NCBI GenBank assembly: GCA_038316385.1
Contig: JBBQAN010000010.1
Coordinates: 1 to 64,000, forward strand
DNA from: SZAS-103 sp038316385
GTDB taxonomy: Bacteria; Pseudomonadota; Gammaproteobacteria; Xanthomonadales; Xanthomonadaceae
Length of the DNA stretch: 64,000 nucleotides
Direction: 5' to 3'
The position numbers and the translations under genes were made by a program. Numbering within the stretch: position 1 is the first letter of the stretch; each line of letters starts with the position of its first letter. The notes beneath the pieces were generated by a model. It worked only from the letters and a program-made list of their open reading frames with translations, ran no database searches and had not been told where the DNA came from. Below are positions 29,488 through 38,292 of this stretch, one piece after another.

Positions 29488-30479
29488 AGTACCGGTACGC
29501 CAGTGGTCTGGCGGCGGCGTTCGGCCTATGCGGCTGCGTCGAGCACCCCATGGGATACCTCAGCGGTGCCGCCGGACCTGCCTCTGCCCCGATTCAGCGA
29601 CTCGCGCTAGGATTCGTCGGCATTGCGATCGGCGTGGTGGTGGTCATCGCCGCAATGATCATCTGGGCGATCGTCAGCGCCCGTCGCGCGCATGGTCGTG
29701 AAGGCGATGCCGTATCCGGAAAGTCGCGCGGCCTTGGATGGATCTACTGGGGCGTCGGTGTCTCCACCCCGATCCTGGTCGCGATGACGGCATGGAGTTT
29801 TGCGGTGACCCGCGAAGTGGCCGTGTTGCCCGCTGGGTCTGCCCTGAGGGTGCAGGTCACCGGTCACCTGTGGTGGTGGGAATTTCGGTATGCCGATGCC
29901 ACGCCGGTCAATATCTTCAGCACCGCCAATGAACTGGTGATTCCGGTCGGCGTACCGGTGCGGCTCGATCTCACATCAGCCGACGTGATCCATGATTTCT
30001 GGGTGCCCAAGCTGGGGCCGAAGATCGACGTGATTCCCGGTCAGCCCACCCACGCATGGCTGCAGGCCGACCATCCCGGCGTCTTTATCGGGCAATGCGC
30101 CGAATATTGCGGTCTCGAGCATGCACGGATGGGCATTCGCGTGGTGGCTCTAGCCCCCGCGCAGTTCGCCGCATGGCAGCAGAGGATGCGGCAGCCCGCC
30201 GCTGCCTCGACTTCGCACGGCGCAGTGGTATTCGCGAACGCATGCGCGAGTTGTCACACGGTGCGCGGTACTGCAGCAGGCGGAATCTTGGGCCCCGACC
30301 TGACCCACCTCGCAAGCCGCTCCACGCTAGCCGCCGGAGTCCTCCCGAATACTGCCGAAGGGCGCCGGCGCTGGATCGGCGATCCACAGGCGGTGAAGCC
30401 TGGCGCGCGGATGCCCGACATCCCGTTGAGCCCCACCGATCTGTCGGATGTCGTCGGCTACCTCGGTGGCCTGCGCTGA
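29484..30479 (+). CDS. ctaC: Cytochrome c oxidase subunit II with fused cytochrome c domain (caa3 type)
   Basis: A 331-residue subunit II. A lipobox-like LCGC (Cys18) starts the mature protein, followed by two transmembrane helices (about 40-65 and 88-107). The cupredoxin domain has the aromatic patch LWWWEFRY and all CuA ligands: His170, Cys205, Glu207, Cys209, His213 and Met216 (GQCAEYCGLEHARMG). A C-terminal class-I cytochrome c domain carries CASCH at 254-258. The fused heme means electrons can enter directly from a soluble or membrane cytochrome. The stop and the ctaD start share one base (TGATG). Confidence 0.94.
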   Translation: MKYRYASGLAAAFGLCGCVEHPMGYLSGAAGPASAPIQRLALGFVGIAIGVVVVIAAMIIWAIVSARRAHGREGDAVSGKSRGLGWIYWGVGVSTPILVAMTAWSFAVTREVAVLPAGSALRVQVTGHLWWWEFRYADATPVNIFSTANELVIPVGVPVRLDLTSADVIHDFWVPKLGPKIDVIPGQPTHAWLQADHPGVFIGQCAEYCGLEHARMGIRVVALAPAQFAAWQQRMRQPAAASTSHGAVVFANACASCHTVRGTAAGGILGPDLTHLASRSTLAAGVLPNTAEGRRRWIGDPQAVKPGARMPDIPLSPTDLSDVVGYLGGLR

Positions 30480-32476
30480 TGGCCATGAAACTGTCCGACG
30501 ACCTGTCGATGCGCGCCTCACCCACAGGGTGCGTGCCGAAGCCGGTCGACCAGCCCTCGCTGTCGCCGAATCCGCCGGCAATCGCCGAGCGCCTGGAACG
30601 GCTATGGCGCGAGGCACCCGGCATCAAGGGATGGTTCGGCACGGTCGATCACAAGACGATCGGACTGCGTTACATCGTCACGGCTTTCGTTTTTCTGCTG
30701 GTCGGTGGCCTCGAAGCACTTGCGATGCGCGTGCAGCTGGCGCGTCCGGATGCGCACGTGCTGACGCCCGAGCAATACAACCAGCTGTTCTCGATGCACG
30801 GCGTCACGATGATTTTCCTGTATGCGCTGCCGGTGCTGTCGGGATTTTCCAACTACCTGTGGCCGCTGATCCTGGGCAGCCGCGACATGGCGTTCCCGCG
30901 CCTGAACGCGTTGAGCTACTGGTTGTTCCTGGCGGCGGGGCTGTTCCTGTATGTCAGTTTCCCGCTGGGCGCGGCGCCCGATGGCGGCTGGTTCAACTAC
31001 GTGCCGAACGCGAGCCAGGAGTATTCGCCTGGACCCAACATCGACGTGTATTGCCTGGGCCTGATCTTTCTCGGCATCTCGACCACGGTCGGCTCCGCCA
31101 ACTTCGTCGTCACGCTGCTGCGCATGCGCGCTCCCGGGATGTCGATCAACCGGGTGCCTATCCTGATCTGGGGCACTCTGACGGCGTCGGTGGCCAACTT
31201 GTTTGCCGTACCCGCGTTGAGTGCGGCCTGCCTGATGCTGTGGCTGGATCGCAACTACGGCACCCATTTCTTCGACGTCGCCGGTGGTGGCCAGCCGCTG
31301 TTGTGGCAGCACCTGTTCTGGATGTTCGGCCATCCGTGGGTGTACGCGGTGGTGCTCCCGGCGATGGGCCTGATTTCGGATGCGCTGCCGGTGCATTGCC
31401 GGCGCCCGCTCGTAGGCTACACGCCGGTGGCGATGTCGACGGTGGCGACGATGGTGATCGGGTTCGGCGTGTGGCTGCACCACATGTTTGCGACCGGCGT
31501 GCCTGTGCTGGCGCTGAGCTTCTTCTCGGCCGCGAGTTTCATCATCACCATCCCGAGCGCGGTGGCGGTGTTCGCCTGGATCGCGACGATCCATACGGGG
31601 CGCGTCAAGCTGACCGTGCCATTCTTGTTCTTCGCCGGATTCGTGCTGCTGTTCGTGATCGGCGGCGTATCGGGCGTGCTGACCGCGAGCCTCGCCCTGG
31701 ACTGGCAGCTCACCGACACCTACTTCGTGGTGGCGCACCTGCACTACGTGCTGCTGGGTATCAATGTGTTCCCGGTGATCGGCGCGATCTACCACTGGTT
31801 CCCAAAATTCACGGGGCGCATGATGTCCGAACGCCTCGGTCGATGGACCTTTGGAGTGATGTTCGTCGGCTTCAACCTCGCATTTTTCCCGATGCACTGG
31901 CTGGGCTTGGCCGGCATGCCGCGACGGGTCTACACCTATTCTGAACAGATGGGCTGGGGGCCAGCGAACATGGTGGTCAGCATCGGCGCATTCCTGTTCG
32001 CGTCGGGCATCCTGCTATTCGTAATCAACGTGCTGCAGGGCTTGCGCCGTGGCGCGCTCGCAGGACCTAATCCCTGGGACGGTCCGACGCTGGAGTGGTC
32101 GGTTCCGTCGCCGCCGCCCGTGTACAACTTCGCCGTGCTGCCGCAGATTGCGTCGCGCCATCCATTGTGGGAGGACAGGCTGCAGGAATCGGACGAGCGT
32201 TCGATCTTGGATCGCGGCTTCCTGCTCGACAACGGTCGCGAGACGCTGGGTGTCACGCCGCTGGATGGTGTGCCCGATGTCATCCTGAAAATGCCCGGTG
32301 ACAGCTTGCTGCCTGTTTCGTTGACGATGGCGTTGCTGGTGTTCTTTTGCGCGCTGTTGATGCACATCGATTTGCTGTCGCTCGCATCCGCGCTGACTTG
32401 TCTGGCGATCCTCGCCGCATGGTTCTGGCCGACCCCGGATACGGTCTCCGTCGAACAGGTCCGCATGTATGAGTGA
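30479..32476 (+). CDS. ctaD: Heme-copper oxidase subunit I lacking canonical D- and K-channel key residues
   Basis: A 665-residue catalytic subunit that reduces O2 to water. Heme a ligands His107 and His422, heme a3 ligand His420, CuB ligands His285, His334 and His335, and the cross-linked Tyr289 are all present. The helix-VI motif is GHPWVY, so the Glu of GHPEVY (Glu278, Paracoccus numbering) is Trp287, without the YS of A2-type enzymes. The K-channel motif PTGIK is PSAVA, so Lys354 is Ala363. Asp136 and Asn143 at the D-channel mouth remain. The C-terminus has an extra two-helix extension. ATG 30479 was chosen because it overlaps the ctaC stop; the longer open frame upstream is antisense-like shadow of ctaC. 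Confidence 0.92.
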   Translation: MAMKLSDDLSMRASPTGCVPKPVDQPSLSPNPPAIAERLERLWREAPGIKGWFGTVDHKTIGLRYIVTAFVFLLVGGLEALAMRVQLARPDAHVLTPEQYNQLFSMHGVTMIFLYALPVLSGFSNYLWPLILGSRDMAFPRLNALSYWLFLAAGLFLYVSFPLGAAPDGGWFNYVPNASQEYSPGPNIDVYCLGLIFLGISTTVGSANFVVTLLRMRAPGMSINRVPILIWGTLTASVANLFAVPALSAACLMLWLDRNYGTHFFDVAGGGQPLLWQHLFWMFGHPWVYAVVLPAMGLISDALPVHCRRPLVGYTPVAMSTVATMVIGFGVWLHHMFATGVPVLALSFFSAASFIITIPSAVAVFAWIATIHTGRVKLTVPFLFFAGFVLLFVIGGVSGVLTASLALDWQLTDTYFVVAHLHYVLLGINVFPVIGAIYHWFPKFTGRMMSERLGRWTFGVMFVGFNLAFFPMHWLGLAGMPRRVYTYSEQMGWGPANMVVSIGAFLFASGILLFVINVLQGLRRGALAGPNPWDGPTLEWSVPSPPPVYNFAVLPQIASRHPLWEDRLQESDERSILDRGFLLDNGRETLGVTPLDGVPDVILKMPGDSLLPVSLTMALLVFFCALLMHIDLLSLASALTCLAILAAWFWPTPDTVSVEQVRMYE

Positions 32477-33068
32477 AGCCCGCACTCTCGATGCGACCCT
32501 GCCGGTCCACGGCCACGGCCAGATCGGGACGCCGTGGTGGGGCATGCTGTGCGTGCTTGCGACCGAAGGCATCCTGTTCGCGTACCTGATCTTCTCCTAC
32601 GCGTACCTCGGTAGCCAGCATGTTGGTGCCTGGCCGGGCAACGGGCCGCCGTCGCTGAAGCTGGCGCTGCCCGCTACGATTTTGTTGCTCGGATCGAGCG
32701 CGGTGCTCGAATGGGGCAAGCAGGCTGCGCGCAAGGGCCGGCTCGTGGCCGGGCGCATCGCGGTCGCAATCACGCTGCTGATGGGCGCGGGATTCACCGC
32801 CCTCGAGCTCAAGGAATGGAACGACAAGCCATACGGGCCCGCGCATGACAGTTACAGCTCGATCTACTACCTGCTCACCGGAACCCACCTCACCCACGTG
32901 CTGCTGGGTCTTCTCGCGCTGGCCGTGCTGCTGGCGTGGGGGCTGGCCGGAAAGATCCATCGCGGACACGAGCAGCATCGCGCACTCGTCACTCTGTACT
33001 GGCACTTCGTCGATGCGGTCTGGCTGTTCGTATTTGCTGCCATCTACATCAGTCCGAGGCTGACATGA
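32469..33068 (+). CDS. ctaE: Cytochrome c oxidase subunit III
   Basis: A 199-residue, five-helix subunit III of the short form. Family features include the first helix WWGMLCVLATEGILFAYL with its Glu, the middle ALELKEW segment and the ending TLYWHFVDAVWLFVFAAIY, which is the conserved WHFVDxVW signature. It overlaps ctaD by 8 nt and the next gene by 4 nt. Confidence 0.9.
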   Translation: MSEARTLDATLPVHGHGQIGTPWWGMLCVLATEGILFAYLIFSYAYLGSQHVGAWPGNGPPSLKLALPATILLLGSSAVLEWGKQAARKGRLVAGRIAVAITLLMGAGFTALELKEWNDKPYGPAHDSYSSIYYLLTGTHLTHVLLGLLALAVLLAWGLAGKIHRGHEQHRALVTLYWHFVDAVWLFVFAAIYISPRLT

Positions 33069-33502
33069 GCGATGCGCTGCATCCGCTCGCAGGCAACGTT
33101 GCGCATCCGTCGCGGCAACACGATCTGGTCGCGCGCTGGAAACTCTGGACTGGACTGCTGCTGGCACCGCTGGCGTTTTCGCTGCAGGTGCTCGCGAGCT
33201 ACACGGTCGGTTCGGACTTGTGCAGTGCGGACGGAGCGCCGCTGCCGTGGCTCGTCGCGATCAACGTCGTGACCGCCTTGCTCGCGGTGATCGGCATGGC
33301 GATTGCATGGTCGAACTGGCGCGCAACTCGCAACGAGGCGGTGGGAGATATCCACGCGACGGCGGATCGCGGCGATGGTCGCACGCGGTTCATGGCGCTG
33401 TTCGCATTCAGTTCGAGCGCGCTGTTGTTGTTCGGCTTGCTCTTGCAGCCGCTGGTGCTGGTGTATTTCGGACCATGCACCGGCTTTCCCGCGCTGGGCT
33501 GA
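33065..33502 (+). CDS. Small three-helix membrane protein of the oxidase cluster
   Basis: A 145-residue protein with three hydrophobic segments (about 28-48, 62-82 and 110-132). It has no cofactor-binding motif that I recognise. Its start overlaps ctaE (ATGA) and its end overlaps ctaG by 28 nt, so it is made with the oxidase and may be an extra small subunit or assembly partner (inference). Confidence 0.7.
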   Translation: MSDALHPLAGNVAHPSRQHDLVARWKLWTGLLLAPLAFSLQVLASYTVGSDLCSADGAPLPWLVAINVVTALLAVIGMAIAWSNWRATRNEAVGDIHATADRGDGRTRFMALFAFSSSALLLFGLLLQPLVLVYFGPCTGFPALG

Positions 33503-34320
33503 CCGGCGTCGGGCTGGTCGTGCCGTGGGTCGCTCGCGCCCATGGCGACGCGGCTGAAACGGGAGGATGGAACCTCGATCCGCTGGTGTGCACATTGCTG
33601 CTGGCGTCGATCGGGATGCAGTGCTGCGGCCTCGTGCGCATGGGTGCCGCGCGCGCCGCCGTCGCCCCACGCTGGCGTATCTGCGCGTATGCCGGCGCGA
33701 TGCTTGTTCTGGTGCTCGCTTTGCTTTCGCCGCTTGAGAGCAGGGCGGACACGCGGTTCTGCTGGCACATGCTGCAGCACCTGTTGCTGATGCTCGCTGC
33801 GGCGCCGTTACTGGCGCTGTCGAACGCGCATTTTGTCGCGCTATTCGCGCTCCCCAAAGGGTGGCGTCGGCATGTGGGCCGATGGCTCGGCTGGTTGCCT
33901 GGCGCAGGTGCCGGATCGAGTCACCCCGCGGGACCCTGGCTCGCGGCGTTGGGATTTGCTGCGAGTCTATGGCTGTGGCATGCGCCAAAGATGTACGAAG
34001 CCGCGTTAGACAATCCGACATTGCACACGCTCGAACACCTCACCTTCCTGCTCACGGCGGCAGTGTTCTGGCGAATGGTACTGACAGCGGGGAATCGCCG
34101 CCTCGACCTCGGCTCGGCGCTGGTACTGGTGACCTTGGTCGGGCTACAGGGCAACTTGATGGCGGCACTGATTACGCTCGCACCCACACCCCTATATGCG
34201 CGCTATGCGGGGCCGGGTGGCCTGCTGGACCAGCAGGAGGCGGGTCTGCTGATGTGGATTCCCGCCGCGCTGATCTATCTCGCCAGCACCGTCTGGACTC
34301 TTCGCAAGCTGTTTCGATGA
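33475..34320 (+). CDS. ctaG: Cytochrome c oxidase assembly factor CtaG (caa3_CtaG)
   Basis: A 281-residue polytopic membrane protein of the caa3_CtaG family, implicated in copper insertion into the oxidase. Conserved histidines and motifs include HMLQHLLLMLAAAPLLALS, LWLWHAPKMYEAAL and LHTLEHLTFLLTAAVFW. The ATG at 33475 starts a signal-like segment; the open frame upstream is a shadow of the preceding gene. The 190-nt gap to the next gene shows nothing firm. Confidence 0.88.
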   Translation: MHRLSRAGLTGVGLVVPWVARAHGDAAETGGWNLDPLVCTLLLASIGMQCCGLVRMGAARAAVAPRWRICAYAGAMLVLVLALLSPLESRADTRFCWHMLQHLLLMLAAAPLLALSNAHFVALFALPKGWRRHVGRWLGWLPGAGAGSSHPAGPWLAALGFAASLWLWHAPKMYEAALDNPTLHTLEHLTFLLTAAVFWRMVLTAGNRRLDLGSALVLVTLVGLQGNLMAALITLAPTPLYARYAGPGGLLDQQEAGLLMWIPAALIYLASTVWTLRKLFR

Positions 34321-34510
34321 CGGACGCGCGCTTGCGGTCTGATGTATCCACGGACGGTGCGGAAAGGCTAACCCGTGAGACCGTTGTTGGGTGGACACGC
34401 TGATACTCGCAGGCCGAGCCCTCTGTTGAACGCTATGCTGGTTTCGGTAGTCTCTATGACAATGGCAGTCGATCGATTCGGAGTGCATTTCACTTTGGCG
34501 CCTATGAGGA

Positions 34511-36715
34511 ATGATGCTCGTGGCCAGACTCTTTGAAGAGTGCAACAGCGCTCTCACGCATGGCACGAGTCGAATGCGTGCACGCGTGCATCCGCGGCGC
34601 AATCACGGGAGAGTGCTGGCGCTGGTTTTGTGCGCCCTGCCTGCGACGTACGCGCAACAGCCTGCGCAAACAAACGTCAATCCGGACCAGCTGCCCGCGA
34701 TTGTGGTGACCGGCACCCGAATACCGGAACCCGCCTTCGATGTCCCGGCTTCCGTTACGGCAGTGCAGATTGACACTCTTCACGCCGATACGCCCGGGAT
34801 CAACCCCTCCGAATATCTCCGCCAGGTTCCGGGTGTGCTTGCACGTGATCGGCAGAATTACGCGCAGGACGAACAGATTTCGATCCGCGGTTTCGGCTCG
34901 CGTTCCACTTTCGGCGTGCGTGGCGTGCGCCTGTATATCGATGGCATCCCCGCGACGATGCCGGATGGCCAGGGACAGGTATCCAGCTTCGATTTCGACG
35001 GAGCCAGCCGCATTGAGGTGCTGCGCGGACCGTTTTCGGCGCTCTACGGAAACTCCTCCGGCGGCGTGATCCAGATCTTCACTGCGGATGGCAGTACGCC
35101 CTCGGAAGTTCTCGGCAGTGTCGGGGCCGGCAGCGACGGGGTCTGGCGCTTGGACACGGGCGCCCGCGGGACGAATGGCGACTTCGGCTACAACGTGGAC
35201 GTGTCAGAATTTCACACCGACGGCTACCGCGACCACAGCAGTGCGACGCGCATCAATGGCAACGCCAAGCTTGACTTCAAGATTGGCAACGATGGCAAGC
35301 TGACTGTGTTTGTGAATACCGTTTCCTTGCCGGAGGCGTTGGATCCGCAGGGCCTGACGCAGCAGCAGTTCGAATCCGACCCGCGTCAGGCCTCGCCATC
35401 GGCCTTGACCTTCGATACGCGCAAAAGCGTTCACCAGGGTCAGAGCGGCGCGGTGTATGCGCAGCAGCTCGGTGGCGGTCAGTCGCTGAACTTGTTGGCC
35501 TATTACGGGCACCGGACTGTGCAACAGTTTCTTTCGGTGCCCGTCATCGCGCAAGGTAATCCCTTGAGTTCCGGCGGCGTGGTCGATCTCGACACACAAT
35601 ACGGTGGTGCCGACTTTCGCTGGGCTTGGGAGGGCGCCTTTGCTGGTCGGCCACTCGATCTCACTGCGGGCATTGCTTTCGACCGCGAGGCTCAGTTGCG
35701 CCTCGGCTACGAGAATTTTGTGGGCGATACGCTGGGCGCGGCGGGAGCGCTGCGTCGCAATGAGCAGGACGATGTTTACAATATCGACGAATACGCGCAG
35801 GGAGCCTGGCATTTCGCACCGAGTTGGTCCCTGACGCTCGGTGCACGCCACACCGTGGTTCGCTTCAGTTCGCACGACCACTACATCACCGCGACCAATC
35901 CGGATGACAGCGGGCGCGTGGCCTACGGTTCCACCGATCCGGTCGGCGGATTGATGTTCGACGTGCGTCCCGACTGGCATGTTTATGCTTCCCTTGGCCG
36001 TGGCTTCACGACGCCCACCTTCAGCGAGCTCGGCTACAGCCCGAGTGGCAGCGGCCTCGACTTCGCGCTGCAACCGGCGCGCTCGCGCAATGCCGAGATC
36101 GGATCCAAATGGTTGTTGGGTCGTGGCGGCAATCTGGAGATCGCGCTATTTGAGGCCAACACCTCTGATGAGATAGGAGTGCTGAGCAGTTCCGGTGGGC
36201 GCACGATTTATCAGAACATGGGTCGCTCGCGTCGCCGGGGCGCCGAGATTGGACTGCACCTTCCATTGGGCGACGAATGGGCGATCGATGCTGCCTATAC
36301 GTACCTCGATGCACGGTTCCTGGACGCCTTCGGCGATTGCAGTGGGCCGGCTGGCTGCGCGGTGGCTGCTGGTGCACGCATGCCGGGCGCACCACGGCAG
36401 CTGCTCAATGCGGGATTGCGCTGGGGCGGAACGCTGGGCTGGCACGCGGGGTTGCAAGTCAATGCCGCTGGTGCCGTCTCGGCCGACGACGCAGGGTCCG
36501 TCACTGCGCCGGGCTATGTAATAGCCAGCTTGAACGCGGGCTACGTTCTGGATACGGCCCATTCCGAGGTCGTTCCGTTCGTACGCATCGACAACCTCTT
36601 TGACCTCAAGTATATCGGCTCGGTCATTGTCGACCAATCCAACGGCGGAAGCTTTGAGCCCGCAGCGGGCCGCAGCTTTTTCGCCGGCGTGAAAGTGACC
36701 TTTGGTCGGCAATAG
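34511..36715 (+). CDS. pqqU: TonB-dependent outer-membrane receptor, PqqU (YncD)-like, probable PQQ importer
   Basis: A 734-residue TonB receptor: signal peptide, plug (VVTGTRIPEPAFDVP, RQVPGVLARDRQNYAQD) and beta-barrel ending in aromatic-rich strands. From memory of E. coli YncD/PqqU, the shared stretches are unusually long: QNYAQD, SIRGFGSRST, DGIPATMPDGQGQ, VLRGPFSALYGN, GYRDHS, SSSGGRT, and near the end RIDNLFD, YIGSVIV and EPAAGR. PqqU imports the cofactor PQQ; the gene follows a PQQ-enzyme cluster, which supports that substrate. The first ATG gives a long leader; the ATG at 34574 would give a more ordinary signal peptide. Confidence 0.85.
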   Translation: MMLVARLFEECNSALTHGTSRMRARVHPRRNHGRVLALVLCALPATYAQQPAQTNVNPDQLPAIVVTGTRIPEPAFDVPASVTAVQIDTLHADTPGINPSEYLRQVPGVLARDRQNYAQDEQISIRGFGSRSTFGVRGVRLYIDGIPATMPDGQGQVSSFDFDGASRIEVLRGPFSALYGNSSGGVIQIFTADGSTPSEVLGSVGAGSDGVWRLDTGARGTNGDFGYNVDVSEFHTDGYRDHSSATRINGNAKLDFKIGNDGKLTVFVNTVSLPEALDPQGLTQQQFESDPRQASPSALTFDTRKSVHQGQSGAVYAQQLGGGQSLNLLAYYGHRTVQQFLSVPVIAQGNPLSSGGVVDLDTQYGGADFRWAWEGAFAGRPLDLTAGIAFDREAQLRLGYENFVGDTLGAAGALRRNEQDDVYNIDEYAQGAWHFAPSWSLTLGARHTVVRFSSHDHYITATNPDDSGRVAYGSTDPVGGLMFDVRPDWHVYASLGRGFTTPTFSELGYSPSGSGLDFALQPARSRNAEIGSKWLLGRGGNLEIALFEANTSDEIGVLSSSGGRTIYQNMGRSRRRGAEIGLHLPLGDEWAIDAAYTYLDARFLDAFGDCSGPAGCAVAAGARMPGAPRQLLNAGLRWGGTLGWHAGLQVNAAGAVSADDAGSVTAPGYVIASLNAGYVLDTAHSEVVPFVRIDNLFDLKYIGSVIVDQSNGGSFEPAAGRSFFAGVKVTFGRQ

Positions 36716-36923
36716 CCCGTTCGAATGCTAGCGTACCTGCAACACGCTGCGCTTTTCGTGCCATCCAGCGCAGATGGGCAGGACGCTCAGGATCAGTCTG
36801 CGGATGAGGAGCAGCCTGTTTCGCATCCAGCGCGTCAAGACTCAATTATGTGTCGGCCGGGATATCGAAGCGCGAACGGCACCTGCCGGGCAACCTCATC
36901 GCCTCATGTCCTGTCCGCTCCTG

Positions 36924-37185
36924 GCCGAGGCTGTGTGAAAACCCTTTGACTCGATAAACTATTTCCATCGCGCCGACGATTGTTGCCGATGGGACGTTTT
37001 GTTGAAGGTGAAGACCGTTCGCAGAGCACCTTGCTTCCTGGGCGTCTCGACGATTACGGTTCGAATTTCCAACAGTTCGGTTTTCACCCAACGCCACGGA
37101 GTGATTGCAGGTGGCCTGCGAAGCGTTCGGAGCTACCCGTGCGTCATCGTCTACGGCGCACATGCGTTTTCACACAGCCTGGGCC
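36924..37185. repeat. MITE-like element with 20-bp imperfect terminal inverted repeats
   Basis: Left end GGCCGAGGCTGTGTGAAAAC (36924-36943) matches the reverse complement of the right end (37166-37185) at 19 of 20 positions; the inner 15 bp are identical. The 262-bp interior holds no transposase-like frame. Such ends are typical of insertion-sequence termini, so this is a nonautonomous or internally deleted derivative. The right end lies 13 bp from the hemE stop. The gap 36716-36923 on its left shows nothing else. Confidence 0.7.
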
Positions 37186-37197
37186 GAAATCTGTCGT

Positions 37198-38292
37198 TCA
37201 ACGCGCTCTGAACTCGTGCACAGCATCCACCAGCACCTTCACATGCTCCGGATCCATGTCCGGCGACAAGCCGTGACCAAGGTTGAAGATGTGGCCGATG
37301 TTCGATCCGTCGCCACCGCGTGCGTAACTATCCAGTGTGCGATGGACTTCGGTGCGAATCGATTCTGGCGAGCCGTACAGCATCGCTGGATCAAGATTGC
37401 CTTGCAGCGCGACTTTGCCGCCGGTTTGCCGGCGTGCGTCTTCGAGTGAGATCAACCAGTCCACGCCGAGCGCTTCGGCACCGCTGTCGGCGAGCTCGGC
37501 CAGATACGGCGCGTTGCCTTTGCCGAACAGGATCAGCGGCGTCTTTTCATCCCGCTCATCCTGAGCCTGTCGAAGGACGCCACGCTGCAATTCCTGCGCG
37601 ATGCGGGTGAGGTAGCGCAGTGAGAATTCCCGGTAGTGATGCGGCGCGAGCACGCCGCCCCAGGTATCGAACACCTGCAGCACCTGCGCGCCGGCGGCGC
37701 GTTGCGCGGACAGGTATGCGATGACCGCGTCGGTGGTGATGCTCAACAATTTGTGCAGCGCGACCGGCTCGTTGAGCAGCATCGCCTTGATCTTCGAATA
37801 GTTGTCGCTACCGCCGCCTTCGACCATATAGCAGGCCAGCGTCCACGGGCTGCCGGAGAATCCGATCAGCGGCACGCGTCCATTGAGTTCGCGGCGGATC
37901 AGGCTCACCGCGTCCATCACGTAGCGCAGTTCGCCGGCCATGTCGGGCACGAACAATTTGTCGACATCGGAGACTTGGCGGATCGGGCGCTCGAACTTCG
38001 GGCCTTCGCCGTCGACGAAATACAGGCCGAGCCCCATCGCATCGGGCACGGTGAGAATGTCGGAAAACAGGATGGCGGCGTCAAGGTCGAAGCGCGCGAG
38101 CGGTTGCAGGGTGACTTCGCAGGCGAGTTCCGGCGTTTTCGCCATTGCGAGGAAACTGCCGGCGCGCGCGCGCGCGGCGCGGTATTCGGGTAGATAGCGT
38201 CCTGCCTGGCGCATGAGCCACACCGGCGTGCAATCGACGGGCTCGCGGCGTAGTGCGCGCAGCAGGCGATCGTTGCTAAGAGTTTTCGGCAT
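37198..38292 (-). CDS. hemE: Uroporphyrinogen decarboxylase with repeat-derived insertion
   Basis: HemE removes four carboxyl groups from uroporphyrinogen III to give coproporphyrinogen III in heme synthesis. The 364-residue product has the N-terminal signature PVWLMRQAGRYLPEYR, the catalytic Asp in ILFSDILTVPDAMG and the GFSGSPWTLACYMVEG motif. An extra stretch VLRQAQDERDE sits between TRIAQELQRG and KTPLILFGKG; it is encoded by a dispersed repeat and explains a length slightly above the usual 350-355. Reading frame and motifs on both sides are intact, so the enzyme is probably active. It is last in aroK-aroB-WGR-hemE, sharing one base with the preceding stop. Confidence 0.95.
   Translation of the reverse strand: MPKTLSNDRLLRALRREPVDCTPVWLMRQAGRYLPEYRAARARAGSFLAMAKTPELACEVTLQPLARFDLDAAILFSDILTVPDAMGLGLYFVDGEGPKFERPIRQVSDVDKLFVPDMAGELRYVMDAVSLIRRELNGRVPLIGFSGSPWTLACYMVEGGGSDNYSKIKAMLLNEPVALHKLLSITTDAVIAYLSAQRAAGAQVLQVFDTWGGVLAPHHYREFSLRYLTRIAQELQRGVLRQAQDERDEKTPLILFGKGNAPYLAELADSGAEALGVDWLISLEDARRQTGGKVALQGNLDPAMLYGSPESIRTEVHRTLDSYARGGDGSNIGHIFNLGHGLSPDMDPEHVKVLVDAVHEFRAR
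37551..37580 (-). repeat. Dispersed repeat of the TTCGACAGGCTCA type, in frame inside hemE
   Basis: The minus strand reads through TTCGACAGGCTCAGGATGAG here. Related copies occur at 51044-51070 (end of pyrB) and 52414-52441. In hemE the copy is translated without breaking the frame and encodes the RQAQDERDE insertion. Confidence 0.65.

Noticed and set aside
27584..31897. Long minus-strand frames opposite the PQQ dehydrogenase and oxidase genes
   Set aside because: No family motifs. They mirror well-supported plus-strand genes.
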